A stretch of 64,000 nt of DNA from the NCBI RefSeq assembly GCF_029227915.1, contig NC_079880.1, forward strand, positions 23,498,501 to 23,562,500, in the 5' to 3' direction. Position numbers and translations under genes: made by a program. This document shows positions 1 to 11,181 of this stretch, one piece after another. A model generated the notes under the pieces. That model was given only the letters and a program-made list of their open reading frames with translations. It made no database searches and was not told the DNA's origin. The DNA comes from Hydractinia symbiolongicarpus (Eukaryota; Cnidaria; Hydrozoa; Anthoathecata; Hydractiniidae). Within the stretch, counting starts at the first letter, position 1. Every line of letters begins with the position of its first letter.

Positions 1-3000
1 AATAAAATTATTGTTCTCTTGCTTTAGCCGGTAGAACTTTAAGATGGACTTCTTCTTTATCTCCGTTTTTACTACCGAGACCACCGAAGCACGGAAGAAT
101 ACCAGTCTAGTGTAGCGGTACGTGAATTATTAGTTTGTTGAGTGCTGAAAACAGAACTAACTTGTTGAACGGTACAAAAGGTACAAAACCAAAAAAAACC
201 CTATTATTTTAGCAAGTAAATGATTTTCCATTATTATTTTATGCTTAGTTGGTTTCGCCAATTTCATCAAGCTACAATAGTCGTTTGTTATCTTTTTTTT
301 TTTTTTTTGTGATGTGAAATTTAATAAAGCTTACGAGGAGTTTTAACATTCTGTTTAAAAAACGAAATAAATCCAAAATAGTTGGTTTTATTGACTTTTA
401 TGTTTCATCTAGGTTTCATAAAAGCTTAAACTCATTTTTTTATTGAAGATATTATTTCGGTTTGTCTGTTCAGTATTCATATTACTGTGGAAAGTTTATC
501 ATTTCTTGAACATGATAGTTTAGTAGGCGACGTTTCGGGAGATCCTTCTCCCATTTTTTTACTTACATATTTTTTATCGTCGCTTGGTGTGCCAGTAAAA
601 ATAATTAATTATTAATCACAACATACTGTAACTTGTATTTTTGGGACGATTTTTTCTGCACTTAAGTGCTTAACATGACGTTTACCCTTTTTTTTACTGT
701 GTCTGTGCTGAGGTCACCGACTAGTCTCTTTGATAATAAATGTATTCTGTGTGTTCAAAATGTTTGCGCGCAGCTTTATCTTTTGAATTCAAGCAGAGCC
801 CAAGGTTTTTAGTTTTCGACCCAGCTTTTGTTTGAAGAAAATAACAGAAATAAACAAGGAGACGAGCAAAGTGGAAGCAAGTGAATAAAGAGGTAAATTT
901 CTGAATTAAGGAAGCTTCTCATTTAGTTGGTCTGAGTACTTTGTTCTGTTTGCTACTTGTGAGAAAACATGTTTACTTTGTTTGCTTGTTCTGAGAGCAC
1001 TCTCGTGGTTAGCCAGATCACTTAGTTGCCTTTCATTTTGTTCTAATTTTTGTTAATTGTTTACAAAGGAACACGTAGCTATTTTTGAATATTTTTCCTC
1101 TACCCATTTTCTATTTCAGCATAGCTATTTCCCACCTGCAATTGTAAATAATAATGTTTAATTTTAAGCGCATAACTATGCACATTGTCTTTCTGGCCTA
1201 CGAAATGATGCAGATGTTAATAGTTCTCATCTTGAATAACAAAGGCAACATCATGATTCACCAGGTAATTGAAATATTCTCAACGAGGCTAGGGAAGAAA
1301 ATGCTCTGCAATTAAATGTAAGACGTGCTAATAAAAATGTTGGACTGGCAAATGCCCGGTGTAGATCAGACTTTTTGCGTCATCAAACTAGGCCTCCACA
1401 ATGTTTAATTTTTTCTCGACATAGTGATAAGATTATGTTTCCTCCTTTAAATTCTGCAGTTGATTTTAATATTGCATGTCAATTTAATGGATTAAGTTTA
1501 ATAATGAAAACTATTTTAAGTGTTGTCACAATGTCCCTGCCTTAATAGAGTTTTCTACTGAAGTACGTGAATTATCAAGCAGCAACTCTTCTCAAGTAAA
1601 AAAGTATATTAGGGTATACAATAATGGATTTAGTTTTGCTTTTTCGTCGGCAACCTTTAGACCACCAGCAGGCTATGGACCTCCAAGTCTTAGGATATAT
1701 GTAAATCAATCTTTGCCGAAAATTCCTTATATATTGTGAAATATTAATCTCATATTTACGATGTCCCTCATTTTATTACCTCGTGGTGAGCCTAGTTGAG
1801 ACCAAAAATGGCCCATGTTAAGGAGCATGCAACTGTAGATAGTAATAGGCTTACCCAGTTAGAATGAATGCCCTTCATTAAGCAAAGGAATTGTTTTAGC
1901 CATTCTTAGTAGGCGCATATGTTAAAGGTAAAGGCTTATTATTTATTCGTCGAAATCAAAACCAGCTTCGAGCGAGTCCTAACAAGGACTTATGGATTAC
2001 CTGGAAAATACTGCACATCAACGTAACGTGCAGGTAGTATTGTTGTCTTGCCTCCTACCTTTTCTAGCTCACATACATCAGATGTACCTTGATGCAATTG
2101 CATCGGTTTCAAAGAAAGGTTACCAAGATTTTACTTATCTTCTACTTGAAACCCAAAATAAGCCAAAAACTGTTACTAATTTGTTACCTGGTCAATCTGC
2201 TTCTGATAGACCAGATTTCGTTGCAAGGGTGTTTAAATTACATGCTTTAAAAAAAGATTTAAAAGATGATGAGAAGGTGTTATGTGTGCACATGTAGATG
2301 TCATTGAACTTTATAATAGAGTTTTACCGCATGTTCATATGTTTCATATGCATCTGCACAACAAGTTTAAATCATGAAATGCTGATCCAGGCTTTTTCAG
2401 GACATGCGCATCACAAGGCACAAGTCAATCATTTTTTCAAGCGATAGGATTTTTTACTTTTTATTATAAAAGATTATTGATTGGTATCTTTTGCTGTAGA
2501 GAACGCTGTCGAAAGTAAAATGTCGAAAATAAAATTATTTTTACACAACATGTCATAACTGTATGATGTGCAAAAAATGTAAAAAAAAAACTTAAACGCT
2601 ATAAAAAGTTGATCCAAGTTTTCTTCACCTCCGAAACCTCACTTAGAGTCAGCTTTATTTTGGGCGATTTTGAGTCCCTACTTTCATACATTTTTTATTT
2701 CTCCATTGGAGTCATTTGTTGCATTTGAAAAGGCTTATGTTACCAGCAAGCAAGCTAATTTTAATCAAGAGCTGGACATTATAATGTAGCGCAACATACA
2801 GTACTACGCGCTTGGTTGGCATTAAAAAATTCCATCCCTTTTTTTAAAATTTCATGACCATCATGGCTACCAAAGATGTTTTTCAAAGAATAGGATAATG
2901 ACTGCCGTAATTACAATGGTAGCCATTTAGGTGAAAGATAAAGAAAAAACACTGAAAGAAATGGCACAATTTATGTTATACTAGGGTGCGTAAAAGCATA

Positions 3001-3048
3001 AACGTAACATATGTTATAAGTATAACCAGAAAATCTTTGACATAGGGA
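1..3048 (+). mobile_element. Decayed Rep-encoding Helitron, copy 1 (with upstream flank)
   Basis: Nearly identical to 26206-29263, with only scattered substitutions and small indels; position 1 corresponds to 26206, so the repeat probably starts before this window. A Helitron-like 5' start follows CTAG at 721-724 (TCTCTTTGATAATA...). Translated remnants between about 1290 and 2360 match the Helitron Rep N-terminal region: a YNNGFSFAF stretch near 1620, then LLPGQSASDRPDFVARVFKL near 2180, then an LPHVHM segment near 2320 resembling the HUH motif. Frames are broken repeatedly, so the copy cannot encode a full RepHel protein. No helicase part is visible. Homology to copy 2 ends exactly at 3048. 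Confidence 0.8.
1992..2297 (+). pseudogene. Helitron helicase-like N-terminal (Rep) domain fragment
   Basis: About 100 codons from the first ATG, ending in a stop. The second half carries the block LLPGQSASDRPDFVARVFKL, which is highly characteristic of the Helitron helicase-like N-terminal domain that precedes the HUH Rep nuclease; the residues just after the stop read DVIELYNRVLPHVHM in the same frame, the expected continuation. Known family members are over 1000 residues with Rep plus Pif1-type helicase, so this is a small relic. The first third of the ORF does not align to the family and may come from a small rearrangement: the other near-identical copy has an extra 8 bp here that breaks the frame. 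Confidence 0.75.
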
Positions 3049-3245
3049 CCACCTAGGACCAATTTGGGTGATTTTCCCAAACCTGGATCCCTGAATCCGT
3101 TTCGGAATCGACGGGTTAATGACGTCATCAAAAACCTTCAAATCCTAATATCTCTGCAACCGTTTGTCAGCGTTTCAAGATCTATACGATAAAGACATTA
3201 GATATATGAAATTTGGGAATTTTTTTGTTTGTTTTTGCGGGTCTT

Positions 3246-3259
3246 TGCTGACGTCAGCA
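3246..3259. promoter_or_regulatory. Perfect C-MARE/CRE palindrome in a Helitron
   Basis: TGCTGACGTCAGCA, identical to the Maf recognition element of C type and containing a full CRE (TGACGTCA). Binding is not shown. Confidence 0.4.
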
Positions 3260-3398
3260 AGATTTTCGAACCCCTATATTTCCTTATACGTTCGTCGAAA
3301 ACCCTCGATCTTATACATTTTTCTCATCAGCGTTTTAACCTCTACACATTACAGGCAACGAATACACTAAACTTCGCTAAATTTTTTTGTATCTGCAC

Positions 3399-3412
3399 TG
3401 CTGACGTCAGCA
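3399..3412. promoter_or_regulatory. Perfect C-MARE/CRE palindrome in a Helitron
   Basis: TGCTGACGTCAGCA, second copy in the same Helitron 3' segment, about 150 bp from the first. Confidence 0.4.
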
Positions 3413-3484
3413 AGAAATCTAAAACAACCTATTTTTTATTGTCCTTCTGACTAAGTGGATTTCTCCACGGGCCTTATCGACTAG

Positions 3485-6311
3485 TCTCTTATAAGAGAGA
3501 GTGAGAGTGTGTCCGTCTGTCTGTGACAGGCAAAGTGGATGTGTTCATTTTCCTTTGATGTAGCCGAAATTTCCTTTCAAGTCTCCGAGAAAATTATATC
3601 CATTTTGCTAGCAGGTTTACTTTGTTTACATCACGTGATCAAAATGGATCAACTTGATTTGCTGAAATAAATTTAACGGCTTTCTGTACGAAAATGGTGT
3701 CCCTCGACACCGAAAACAACAACAAAAAAAGAACGGTCCCTTCGTCTTGAAAAAAGTGCAAAAAGTAATTCAGAGAAAGAAAAGTCCAAGAAGTGAATTA
3801 AGAAGTGGTAGCTAGAGCTAGAAGTAAAGTAGTAAAGTTAGAATTAGAAAATAAAGGCTAGAGTTTGAAGTGGATTTAAAATCAATAATAGTAAGAACTT
3901 TGATGTTTTTAGACGTTTAGTTTTTATGTCACTGGAGCAAGCAGACTCGCATTTTGCAAGAAAAGCCTCTTAGCGCTTTTTTAAAAACAAACCTAGCCAC
4001 CATATTTGTTTATGTTTTTGTTGCATAATTAATGTATTCCCTGGTGCGTAACTAATGTGATTGTCCTAAAATTCAAAATGCTACATAAAGCTGTTAGCTG
4101 ACTAACAAACGGAAAACTTTGGTTTGTTAAACTTACTGCTCACTGTTATGTTGTTATTTTTACATTACTATTGTTTCTCTTTATATGTGTTTTACTAAGC
4201 ATAAATAGCTAGCTTTAGTTTTAGCTAAGTGTTCCCAGGTTAAATATATTTAACTGGGGGTCTTAGCCACTGTTAGCTAGCTAATGTTGGCCTCCAATGC
4301 CTGCTCCTCTCATCCCATGGCTAGCTCTAACCTATGACTTATATTGTTATTCTTTTTTTTTAATTATCTATAGCTAGCTACCTTAGTTTCCTTAACTTCT
4401 TTTCTTTTATGAGCACGATACAAAATCTTTAAAAACTTGAACTTTTGCAGATCTATTTTATATTTCTTTTCGCATTTCCTGTAAACTTTACAAAGGGACC
4501 ACGTGCAATATGACAAGTGGAATTTTTTTTTTCCAGAATTTAAAGCGTGCGTGTTTATTTTTTTTTTATTGTTTTTTTTCTGACATCCTGTTTAACTTTC
4601 GTCAGCCTACATGTAAAATGCCAGGTTATTTTTACAGGGGGTGTAGACATTTGATTGAAAATTTACATGGGTTTTTGACTTTATTTTAATTTATGAGAGG
4701 ATGGTCGTTCGGTTCGGGAAGGTTGTTCGTGTTTTTGTTTGTGTTGCAAACTACTGTTTTTTAAAATTTTCTTTTTTTGTGGGAAAAAGACCACATGCAA
4801 ATATACTGAAAGCACAAATTTTGTAGAATTGGCCTCCACTGAAGGCTGTTGTGTAGGCTAATGGCTTTTTCATAGTTCGTATTATAAACTTTTGTTGGGG
4901 AAAAATAAACTGTATGTGATGTCATTTTTGCTGGAAGAAAATTCCATGGTTTCACGTTTTTGTTAAGATTTTTATAATTGTGGTAATATATAATTGTGTT
5001 TGGTGATGATGAAACTTTTTTGTTTTTTATATTTTATGAAATGCCTGATTTTTCTATAATTTGATGTGTTTCATAACCTTTTTGTAGAAGATTTATGGAC
5101 AATAGCAATATAGAACATGCTAAATGAACTGATTTTTGTTGATTTCGATGTGCTCCTCAAAAACCGATCTGTTTTACATTTTGTGTTAACTTTTGTGAGG
5201 ACGGACCGTATATGCACTTTGTTTTCCAAAAATAATATCTTTGTTGATTCAAATTTACTCCTTATTTATTTTTGACATTCACGTTTAAAATGGTTGGTAA
5301 AGGTAACTACAGATAATCATACTAAGGAAAATTTTTTTGTGTTCTTAACCTGTTAATTTTTACAATTTGTGTATATATATTTTTGGGAAACAGGATAGTA
5401 TGTAATCGAATAAATGATCTTCCAGATATAAATTTGATGTTTTTTGACACTTCTGATTGAAATATTAAAGGTTTTCAACGAAGTAAATATTTGAGATGTC
5501 TTATTTCTGACTTTATTACTGTATTATTGTAAGTGTTGTACTTGATTCTATACATTATTTTGATTAGTGTTTCAAGCTCTACACATAATCTTTGTTGATT
5601 CAAGTTTATTCTTTGCTCATTGATTTTTTGACATTTATGTTTAAAATTGTTGGTAAAGGGCAGTACGGAACTAGAAGAGAAAATTTTTGTGTTCTTAACT
5701 GGTTGATTTTTACATTTTGTGTAAATTTTTGTGGGAGAGGATGGTATGCAACTGAAATGACTGATTTTTCTAGATTTAAAATTGATGTTTTCCAAACTAT
5801 GGCTTTTTCATATTTTTGTATAAGCGTAAGGAAAAAACAATATTTAAACTGTGTAAAAAACTTATTTTTGTTGATTTGTGCTAACTCTTGGAGGCCTCCT
5901 TTTTGACACTTCAGAATAAAATACTGAGGGTTTTCAACACAATCACTTATAAGATGTACATATTTGAGAAGCGTTATTTCTAACATTGTTATTATTCGTT
6001 TTGTGACTGTCAGTGTTGTAACTGTCGGTATTCTTAGTGTTGGTTTAGATGGTGTTGTGAGTGTTGATGTTGTGAGTGTCTATGTTGTAACTTTTTATCA
6101 ACTAGATTTTGCACCTTGCATGCTGTTCTTTTTTATTTTGTGTAAGAGTTGTGTGGAGGATTAAATGCTATTTGACATTTGATATTTGGTGTAAGATTTT
6201 AAGAACATTTTTTTTGTATATGCACTGCTGACGTCAGCAAACATCTAAAGCAACCTATTTTATCATTGGGCTTTTGCCTAAGTGGATTTTTCCACGGGCC
6301 TTATCGACTAG
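3485..6311 (+). mobile_element. Long non-autonomous Helitron unit
   Basis: Starts with TCTCTTATAA immediately after a CTAG and ends with a hairpin (GTGGATTTTTCCAC near 6280) and CTAG at 6308-6311. It is about 2.8 kb, much longer than its neighbours. The interior (about 4600-6150) is made of degenerate repeats of a few hundred bases sharing a TTTTTACATTTTGTGTAA-like core. Short ORFs in it read through these repeats on both strands and resemble no protein, so I take none as genes. It has one TGCTGACGTCAGCA site at 6226-6239 near the 3' end, as the shorter units do. Confidence 0.65.
6226..6239. promoter_or_regulatory. Perfect C-MARE/CRE palindrome in a Helitron
   Basis: TGCTGACGTCAGCA close to the 3' end of the 2.8 kb unit. 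Confidence 0.4.
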
Positions 6312-7031
6312 TCTCTTATAATAATACGGAGCTTCTGTCTGTGACTTTTGCAAAGTGGATAAAATATAAAATACATATACATACATAAAACGGTTCTGTA
6401 AGTTATCAAACTTTTACGGTAAACAATATTAACGTCAAAGGAAAGTATATTAACATAAGTGAAGCCATTACAGTACACTTAAAACTTTGAGGCCAAATAA
6501 CTTGGAAACGAAGTGGTGACGTCAATAATTTTTCACCGCGTGGGTAACTAGGGACCACCTGGGACTAATTTGAGTAAGTTTTCCAAACCTGGGACCCAAA
6601 ATCTGTTTCGGGTTGGACGGGTTGATGACGTCATCAAAAAATCTTCAAACCCAAATATCTCTGCAACCGTTTCTCAAAAGTACATGATCCTATATATTTT
6701 CTTGATCATTGTTTCAAGATCTATACGATCAAGGCAACATGTATACAAATTTCTAAAAAAAATTTTGGGGGTTTTGTCAGGCCATTGCTGCTGTCAGGAA
6801 ACATTTTAAACCTTTATATCTCATTAATTGCTTATTATAACCACATGATCATATATGTTGTCTTGGTCAGCAGTTTACGCTCTACACAATAGAGGCAACG
6901 TGAAAACAAATTTCCATGAAAAAATATTTTGTTGTTAACAGATCATTGCTGACGTCATCAAAATTTAAATAATGGTTCTTTTTTACTGTTATTCTGTCTA
7001 AGTGGATTTTTCCACGAGCCTTATTGACTAG
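6312..7031 (+). mobile_element. Non-autonomous Helitron unit (0.72 kb family)
   Basis: Begins TCTCTTATAATAATACGG directly after the CTAG of the preceding unit and ends with a GTGGATTTTTCCAC hairpin, a short spacer and CTAG at 7028-7031. The interior carries the family's conserved blocks (GGGACCACCTGGGAC near 6550, GACGTCATC near 6626). Its second palindrome has decayed to TGCTGACGTCATCA near 6950. No coding potential. Confidence 0.75.
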
Positions 7032-7514
7032 TCTCTTATAATAATACGGAGCTTCTGTCTGTGACTTTTGCAAAGTGGATAAAATTTCTATGATTAAGTC
7101 TATAAAACATCGCTTATAAATTTGTTTTGTAAATTAGCAAACTTTGACGTTAGAGCAATATTGACGTCAAAGGAAAGAATAATAAGATTAGTGAAGCTAC
7201 TGCATTGCACTTTTAAATTTAAGGCTAAATAACTTGAAAACGAGTGGATATAACTGACGTCATCTCCTGCGTGGGTAACTAGGGACTACCTGGGACCAAT
7301 TTGGGTGATTTTCCCAAACCTGGATCCCTGAATCCGTTTCGGAATCGACGGGTTAATGACGTCATCAAAAACCTTCAAATCCTAATATCTCTGCAACCGT
7401 TTTTCAAAAGTACATGATTCTATACATTTTCTTGATCAGCGTTTCAAGATCTATACGATGAAGATATTAGATATATAAAATTTGGGAATTTTTTTGTTTG
7501 TTTTTGCGGGTCTT

Positions 7515-7528
7515 TGCTGACGTCAGCA
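7515..7528. promoter_or_regulatory. Perfect C-MARE/CRE palindrome in a Helitron
   Basis: TGCTGACGTCAGCA, equivalent in position to 3246-3259. Confidence 0.4.
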
Positions 7529-7668
7529 AGATTTTCAAACCCCTATATTTCCTTATACGTTCGTCGAAAACCCTCGATCCTATACATTTTTCTCATCAGC
7601 GTTTTAACCTCTACACATTACAGGCAACGAATACACTAAACTTCGCTAAATTTTTTTTGTATCTGCAC

Positions 7669-7682
7669 TGCTGACGTCAGCA
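7669..7682. promoter_or_regulatory. Perfect C-MARE/CRE palindrome in a Helitron
   Basis: TGCTGACGTCAGCA, equivalent in position to 3399-3412. Confidence 0.4.
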
Positions 7683-7754
7683 AGAAATCTAAAACAACCT
7701 ATTTTTTATTGTCCTTCTGACTAAGTGGATTTCTCCACGGGCCTTATCGACTAG

Positions 7755-8212
7755 TCCCTGTAATAATACGCCAGTTCCGTGTGTCTGTGACAGGCAAAGT
7801 GGATGTGTTGCTTTTTCTAAAGAAACAGCCGCGGTAACATGTCACTTTTGCTAAACTTTTTTATTTTTATTCTGTCCTTTGTGTGCGATTTCAAATTGAT
7901 TCAAAAATTTTTGTTTAAAAAAGTCACGGTTAATTTATTTTATTGTTCTCATTAAAACCCTTGTGTAAATGATGTAAACTTTATGACACAAAGGTCACGG
8001 GTAATTAATTTTTATCATTCCCTTAAGCACGTGTCTACTGTTAAACTGTTAAATGTAAAAGATATTGGTTTTATTTATTCCCGCTTGATTGGAATTAACA
8101 ACAAAACGTTTTGACGAAAAAAACAATGAATTTTATGGTTAATTTCGCTCACTATTTCGTTGTTTTTTTATTCGGTATCTATAGTGGATTTTTCCACGGG
8201 ACTAAATACTAG
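7755..8212 (+). mobile_element. Non-autonomous Helitron unit (458 bp)
   Basis: Starts TCCCTGTAATAATACGCC after CTAG and ends with GTGGATTTTTCCACGGG and CTAG at 8209-8212. The 5' end is like that of the other units, but the middle is unrelated to the 0.72 kb family. Confidence 0.7.
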
Positions 8213-8391
8213 TCTCTTTAATAATAGCCGTATTCTGTCTGTCTGTCTCTGCGCAGACACCTCCGCTGAGTTAGAAAATCAAGCTGCAGAAACACGAATA
8301 TCAAATGCGATATATTTTTTATCCACTTTGTTGCATTGGGTAAATATAATGGACGGGCGAACCTGTGGATTTTTCCACGGGCAACGACTAG
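8213..8391 (+). mobile_element. Short non-autonomous Helitron unit (179 bp)
   Basis: TCTCTTTAATAATAGCCG start, CTGTCTGTCTC motif, hairpin, then CTAG at 8388-8391. Closely related to the next unit. Confidence 0.7.
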
Positions 8392-8563
8392 TCTTTATAA
8401 TAATAGCCGTATTTCGTCTGTCTGTCTCTTCGCGGACCCCGCGCTAAGTTAGAAAATGATGTTACGGAAAATATCAAAGGCGATATATTTTTATCCACTT
8501 TGTTGCGACGGGTAAATATAAAGGACGGGAGAACCCGTGGATTTTTCCACGGGCAACGACTAG
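8392..8563 (+). mobile_element. Short non-autonomous Helitron unit (172 bp)
   Basis: TCTTTATAATAATAGCCG start. The best preserved 3' end in the window: hairpin CCCGTGGATTTTTCCACGGG, seven bases, then CTAG at 8560-8563 followed by T, as expected for insertion between A and T. Confidence 0.75.
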
Positions 8564-8672
8564 TATAATAATAATAGAATAAATGCGCTCAAAAATATTG
8601 AAATATGTAACAAGAACATAAAAACACTCAAAAATATTGCCGAGATTTTTCTCGGCACTGTGCGATAACTAG
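8564..8672 (+). repeat. Possible further Helitron 3' end of another family
   Basis: A hairpin GCCGAGATTTTTCTCGGC lies near 8638-8656, with CTAG and a T at 8669-8672, 13 bases downstream. The geometry suits a Helitron end, but the gap is longer than usual and no 5' end was found. Nothing is recognised between 8673 and 8872. Confidence 0.35.
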
Positions 8673-8872
8673 TAGTTTTCGAAAATTTACGTTTGAAGAT
8701 ATACAGGTTAATGGACCTGGAAATAATGTAACAATGATAATGGTTTTTTTCTGAACATTAATATTTTAACCAGAGCTGCTCCTCACAACTTGATAATATT
8801 TGAGATTACATATAAGATTACATATAAGCTATTTTGATGGATAATGGTGTGTGGTACACATAAGTACAAAAG

Positions 8873-8937
8873 TACGGAGCGTCATATCTGTCCAAAAAAG
8901 CACCACTACTTTCACTGTTTCTTTATGACGTCCTGCG
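8873..8937 (+). repeat. Left terminal inverted repeat
   Basis: About 65 bp matching the reverse complement of 15316-15380 with a few substitutions and one small indel. Contains GGAGCGTCATATCTG, CTACTTTCAC and TTTCTTTATGACGTCCTGCGG blocks found at both ends (each shorter than 22 bp). Confidence 0.8.
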
Positions 8938-9174
8938 GATCTGTAGGACGTCCTACGGGTGTCTAGGACGTCCTGCAAACTTCTAGCACGTCCTAAAAAT
9001 CTGTAGGACGTCCTGCAGCCCTCTAGGACCTCCTAAATACCTCCAGGACGTCCTAAATACCTCTAGGACGTCCTGAAGAACTCTAGGACGTCCTACGGGT
9101 CTCTAGGACGTCCTAAATACCTCTAGGACGTCCTGTAGACCTCTAGGACGTCCTTAAGATCTCTAGGACGTCCT
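8926..9174. repeat. Left subterminal array of AGGACGTCCT palindromes (13 units)
   Basis: Thirteen units at a strict 20 bp period, each with the 10-base palindrome AGGACGTCCT or a one-base variant followed by a 10-base variable spacer. Such subterminal arrays are usual transposase binding sites in large DNA transposons; 20 bp puts every site on roughly the same helix face. Confidence 0.8.
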
Positions 9175-9267
9175 GTCACGTGGAACCAGTTTTAAAGTAT
9201 AGCATTTTAGCTTTCGACCAAAGGGGATATTATCGGCAGTGCGTTTTGTTTGTTATGTCGACATTGA

Positions 9268-10561
9268 ATGCGGATTTTGACTAATGTAAAAGAATTTAAG
9301 AAGAAGGCTTGCAAGGAACGGATTGTGGTGAGTGGCTTTTCATGATTTTTCCCGTTTCTTTTCTTCATTCAGTAAATGTATCATTTGTATTTTCTTTATC
9401 TTTAGACTTGGGAGACATTATCACTTATTTTTTTCGTTGTGGATATCAGTATAAAGACATTTTAGAACTCTTGCGCCGGTACCACGATATTTCAATCAGT
9501 ATGAGAACTTTTCATCGCTTTTTAAAGGAATATGGTCTAAAGCGAAAGTGTGCTGATGTATCAACATCCACGATATTAGACAAGGTCAGGCAAGAGATTC
9601 AGGAAGTTGGAGAAAACCGTGGATACCGTAGTATATATCAGCATTTGTTAGAAAAAGGAATACAAATACCAACCAGGTTAGTTAGAGCAGCTTTAAAAGA
9701 GCTAGACCCTTCTGGTGTTGAAAGGAGAACAAAACATCGATTGAAAAGAAGGGTATATAGAACTAATGGTCCGAACGATGTCTGGCACATTGACGGGAAC
9801 GATAATTTGAAACCTTCGGGTTTTGTATCCACGGTGGAATCGACGGTTTCAGTCGTAAAATTATTTGGCTAGCTGTTTCAGACACAAACAAGAACCCATT
9901 TATTATAGCTCACTATTATACTAGTGCAGTGAAGACTTTATGTGCCGTGCCAAAATTAATTAGAGGGGATAGGGGGACAGAAAATGTGAATGTATGTGGC
10001 ATCCAACGACTCCTTCGAAGAAATCATCATGATTCATGGAGTGGTTGGATCAGTTTCAAGCACGGAAAATATGTATCAAATCAACGAATAGAGCAGTGGT
10101 GGTCATATTTGAAAAGAAATACCACTCAGTCTTGGATAGATTATTTTAAAGACCTGCAAGACCAGGAACTATATGACGACAGCAATAACATTGATGTTGA
10201 AGCATTGAAGTTTTGTTACTACGGTCTCATTCAGTTACATTTAGATCAAGTTAAACATACTTGGAATCACCACAAGATAAGAAGTACAAAATATTCAGAA
10301 AGCCCATCTGGAAGACCTGACTTAATGTTTTTTCTACCACACAACTACAATGCCATAGATTGTGCATTCGTATTCAATGCAGACGAGCTCGAATTGGTTG
10401 AATCCATGTATTCAAAAAAACCTCGAGCTATTCCTTGTCAGAATGAGTTTATAGAACTATCAAATATTTTGATGGAAGAGCAGAATTTGCAGCATCCGCG
10501 TTCACGCGAAGAGGCTGAACATATTCATTTATACCTTGTATCGACAATAGAAATGTTGTAA
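9268..10561 (+). pseudogene. IS3/IS3EU-like DDE integrase (transposase), frameshifted
   Basis: Cuts and joins the transposon ends in the nucleus. Residues encoded at about 9406-9560 form a helix-turn-helix (GYQYKDILELL), and 9570-9760 an HTH_21-like linker. The catalytic rve core follows: first Asp in VWHIDGND (codon 9792-9794), second Asp in IRGDRGTEN near 9968, and Glu in NQRIEQWW 41 residues later; the whole triad is present. A C-terminal GRPDLMFFLP block closes the family pattern. A likely 78 nt intron is 9328-9405 (GTGAGT...TTTAG); the upstream exon from ATG 9268 is basic and plausible but is one base out of frame. A second single-base loss at about 9825 breaks the frame, after which the reading continues as HGGIDGFSRKIIWL to the stop at 10561. 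The gene is therefore broken as read. Confidence 0.8.
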
Positions 10562-11181
10562 TTTTAAATTTTATTTATAAAATTTGTGTGAAATAGAAAT
10601 GAAAAATACGTACAATTTTATATCTTAAAAAACTGTATTTCAGTAGTAAAAAGAACAAAAACAAAATGATACAATATAAATCACGTCAGAACTTAACAAA
10701 CATATATTTAACAAAACACAACTGAGTCTTATTAAACCACGTAACCTTATTGTGTACTTTTGAATCTTGTCGGTGATGACTCAACCAAAAGAAATGTCAC
10801 AAGTTAAAGAGGTCATAGCCAAAAAAGGAAAGCAAATGTTGAAAAATTTCTTCGAAACCAACAAGAATAATCTATCGTTATAAAATCATACACATTCAAA
10901 AATAAAACAAAAATAGAATATACTTCCAAAAATACGCTGTTTCATTTTGCTAAAACTATTTCCTTTTAAAATAAGGTAAAAATACTACACAATGTGTCAA
11001 GCAAATATTTAAACCTATGTATGAAAAGTCAAACAAATAAATGTTAAAGACTAAAAAATAACATACTCTTTTCCGTAAGTTAACAAAAAGATTCGTAAAA
11101 GACTAAAAAGATATTGTCTAAATAAGAACAAAAAGTGTGTTCACATAAACAGAGTGTATCTAAAAAGTATGAAATTCAAAA
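10562..11181. other. Intergenic gap between convergent transposon genes
   Basis: AT-rich, no ORF or repeat recognised. It must hold both 3' UTRs; AATAAA occurs on + near 10902 and 11036, and I could not assign a polyadenylation site to either gene with confidence. Confidence 0.5.

Larger units (their letters stand above)
3049..3484 (+). mobile_element. 3' end of a Helitron (hairpin plus CTAG)
   Basis: This stretch is nearly identical to the 3' part of the complete element at 7032-7754. It ends with a hairpin (GTGGATTTCTCCAC core near 3460) and CTAG at 3481-3484, the canonical Helitron 3' terminus. It contains two perfect TGCTGACGTCAGCA palindromes. It may be the real 3' end of the Rep-encoding copy before it (then 725-3484 is one element), or a separate fused element; the junction at 3048 shares only a TAGG microhomology. 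Confidence 0.7.
7032..7754 (+). mobile_element. Non-autonomous Helitron unit (0.72 kb family)
   Basis: Same family and near-equal length (723 bp) as 6312-7031, again running from TCTCTTATAATAATACGG to hairpin plus CTAG at 7751-7754. Its 3' 465 bp are almost identical to 3049-3484. It contains perfect TGCTGACGTCAGCA palindromes at 7515-7528 and 7669-7682. Confidence 0.78.

Noticed and set aside
5475-5986. Overlapping ORFs on both strands of about 100-126 codons
   Set aside because: Within degenerate internal repeats of a non-autonomous Helitron; AT-rich composition, no domain, competing frames.
8926-9174. Regular 20 bp array that could be taken for a CRISPR
   Set aside because: Repeat core is a 10-base palindrome with 10-base spacers, the DNA is eukaryotic, there are no cas genes, and the array sits at a transposon end with a partner at the other end.
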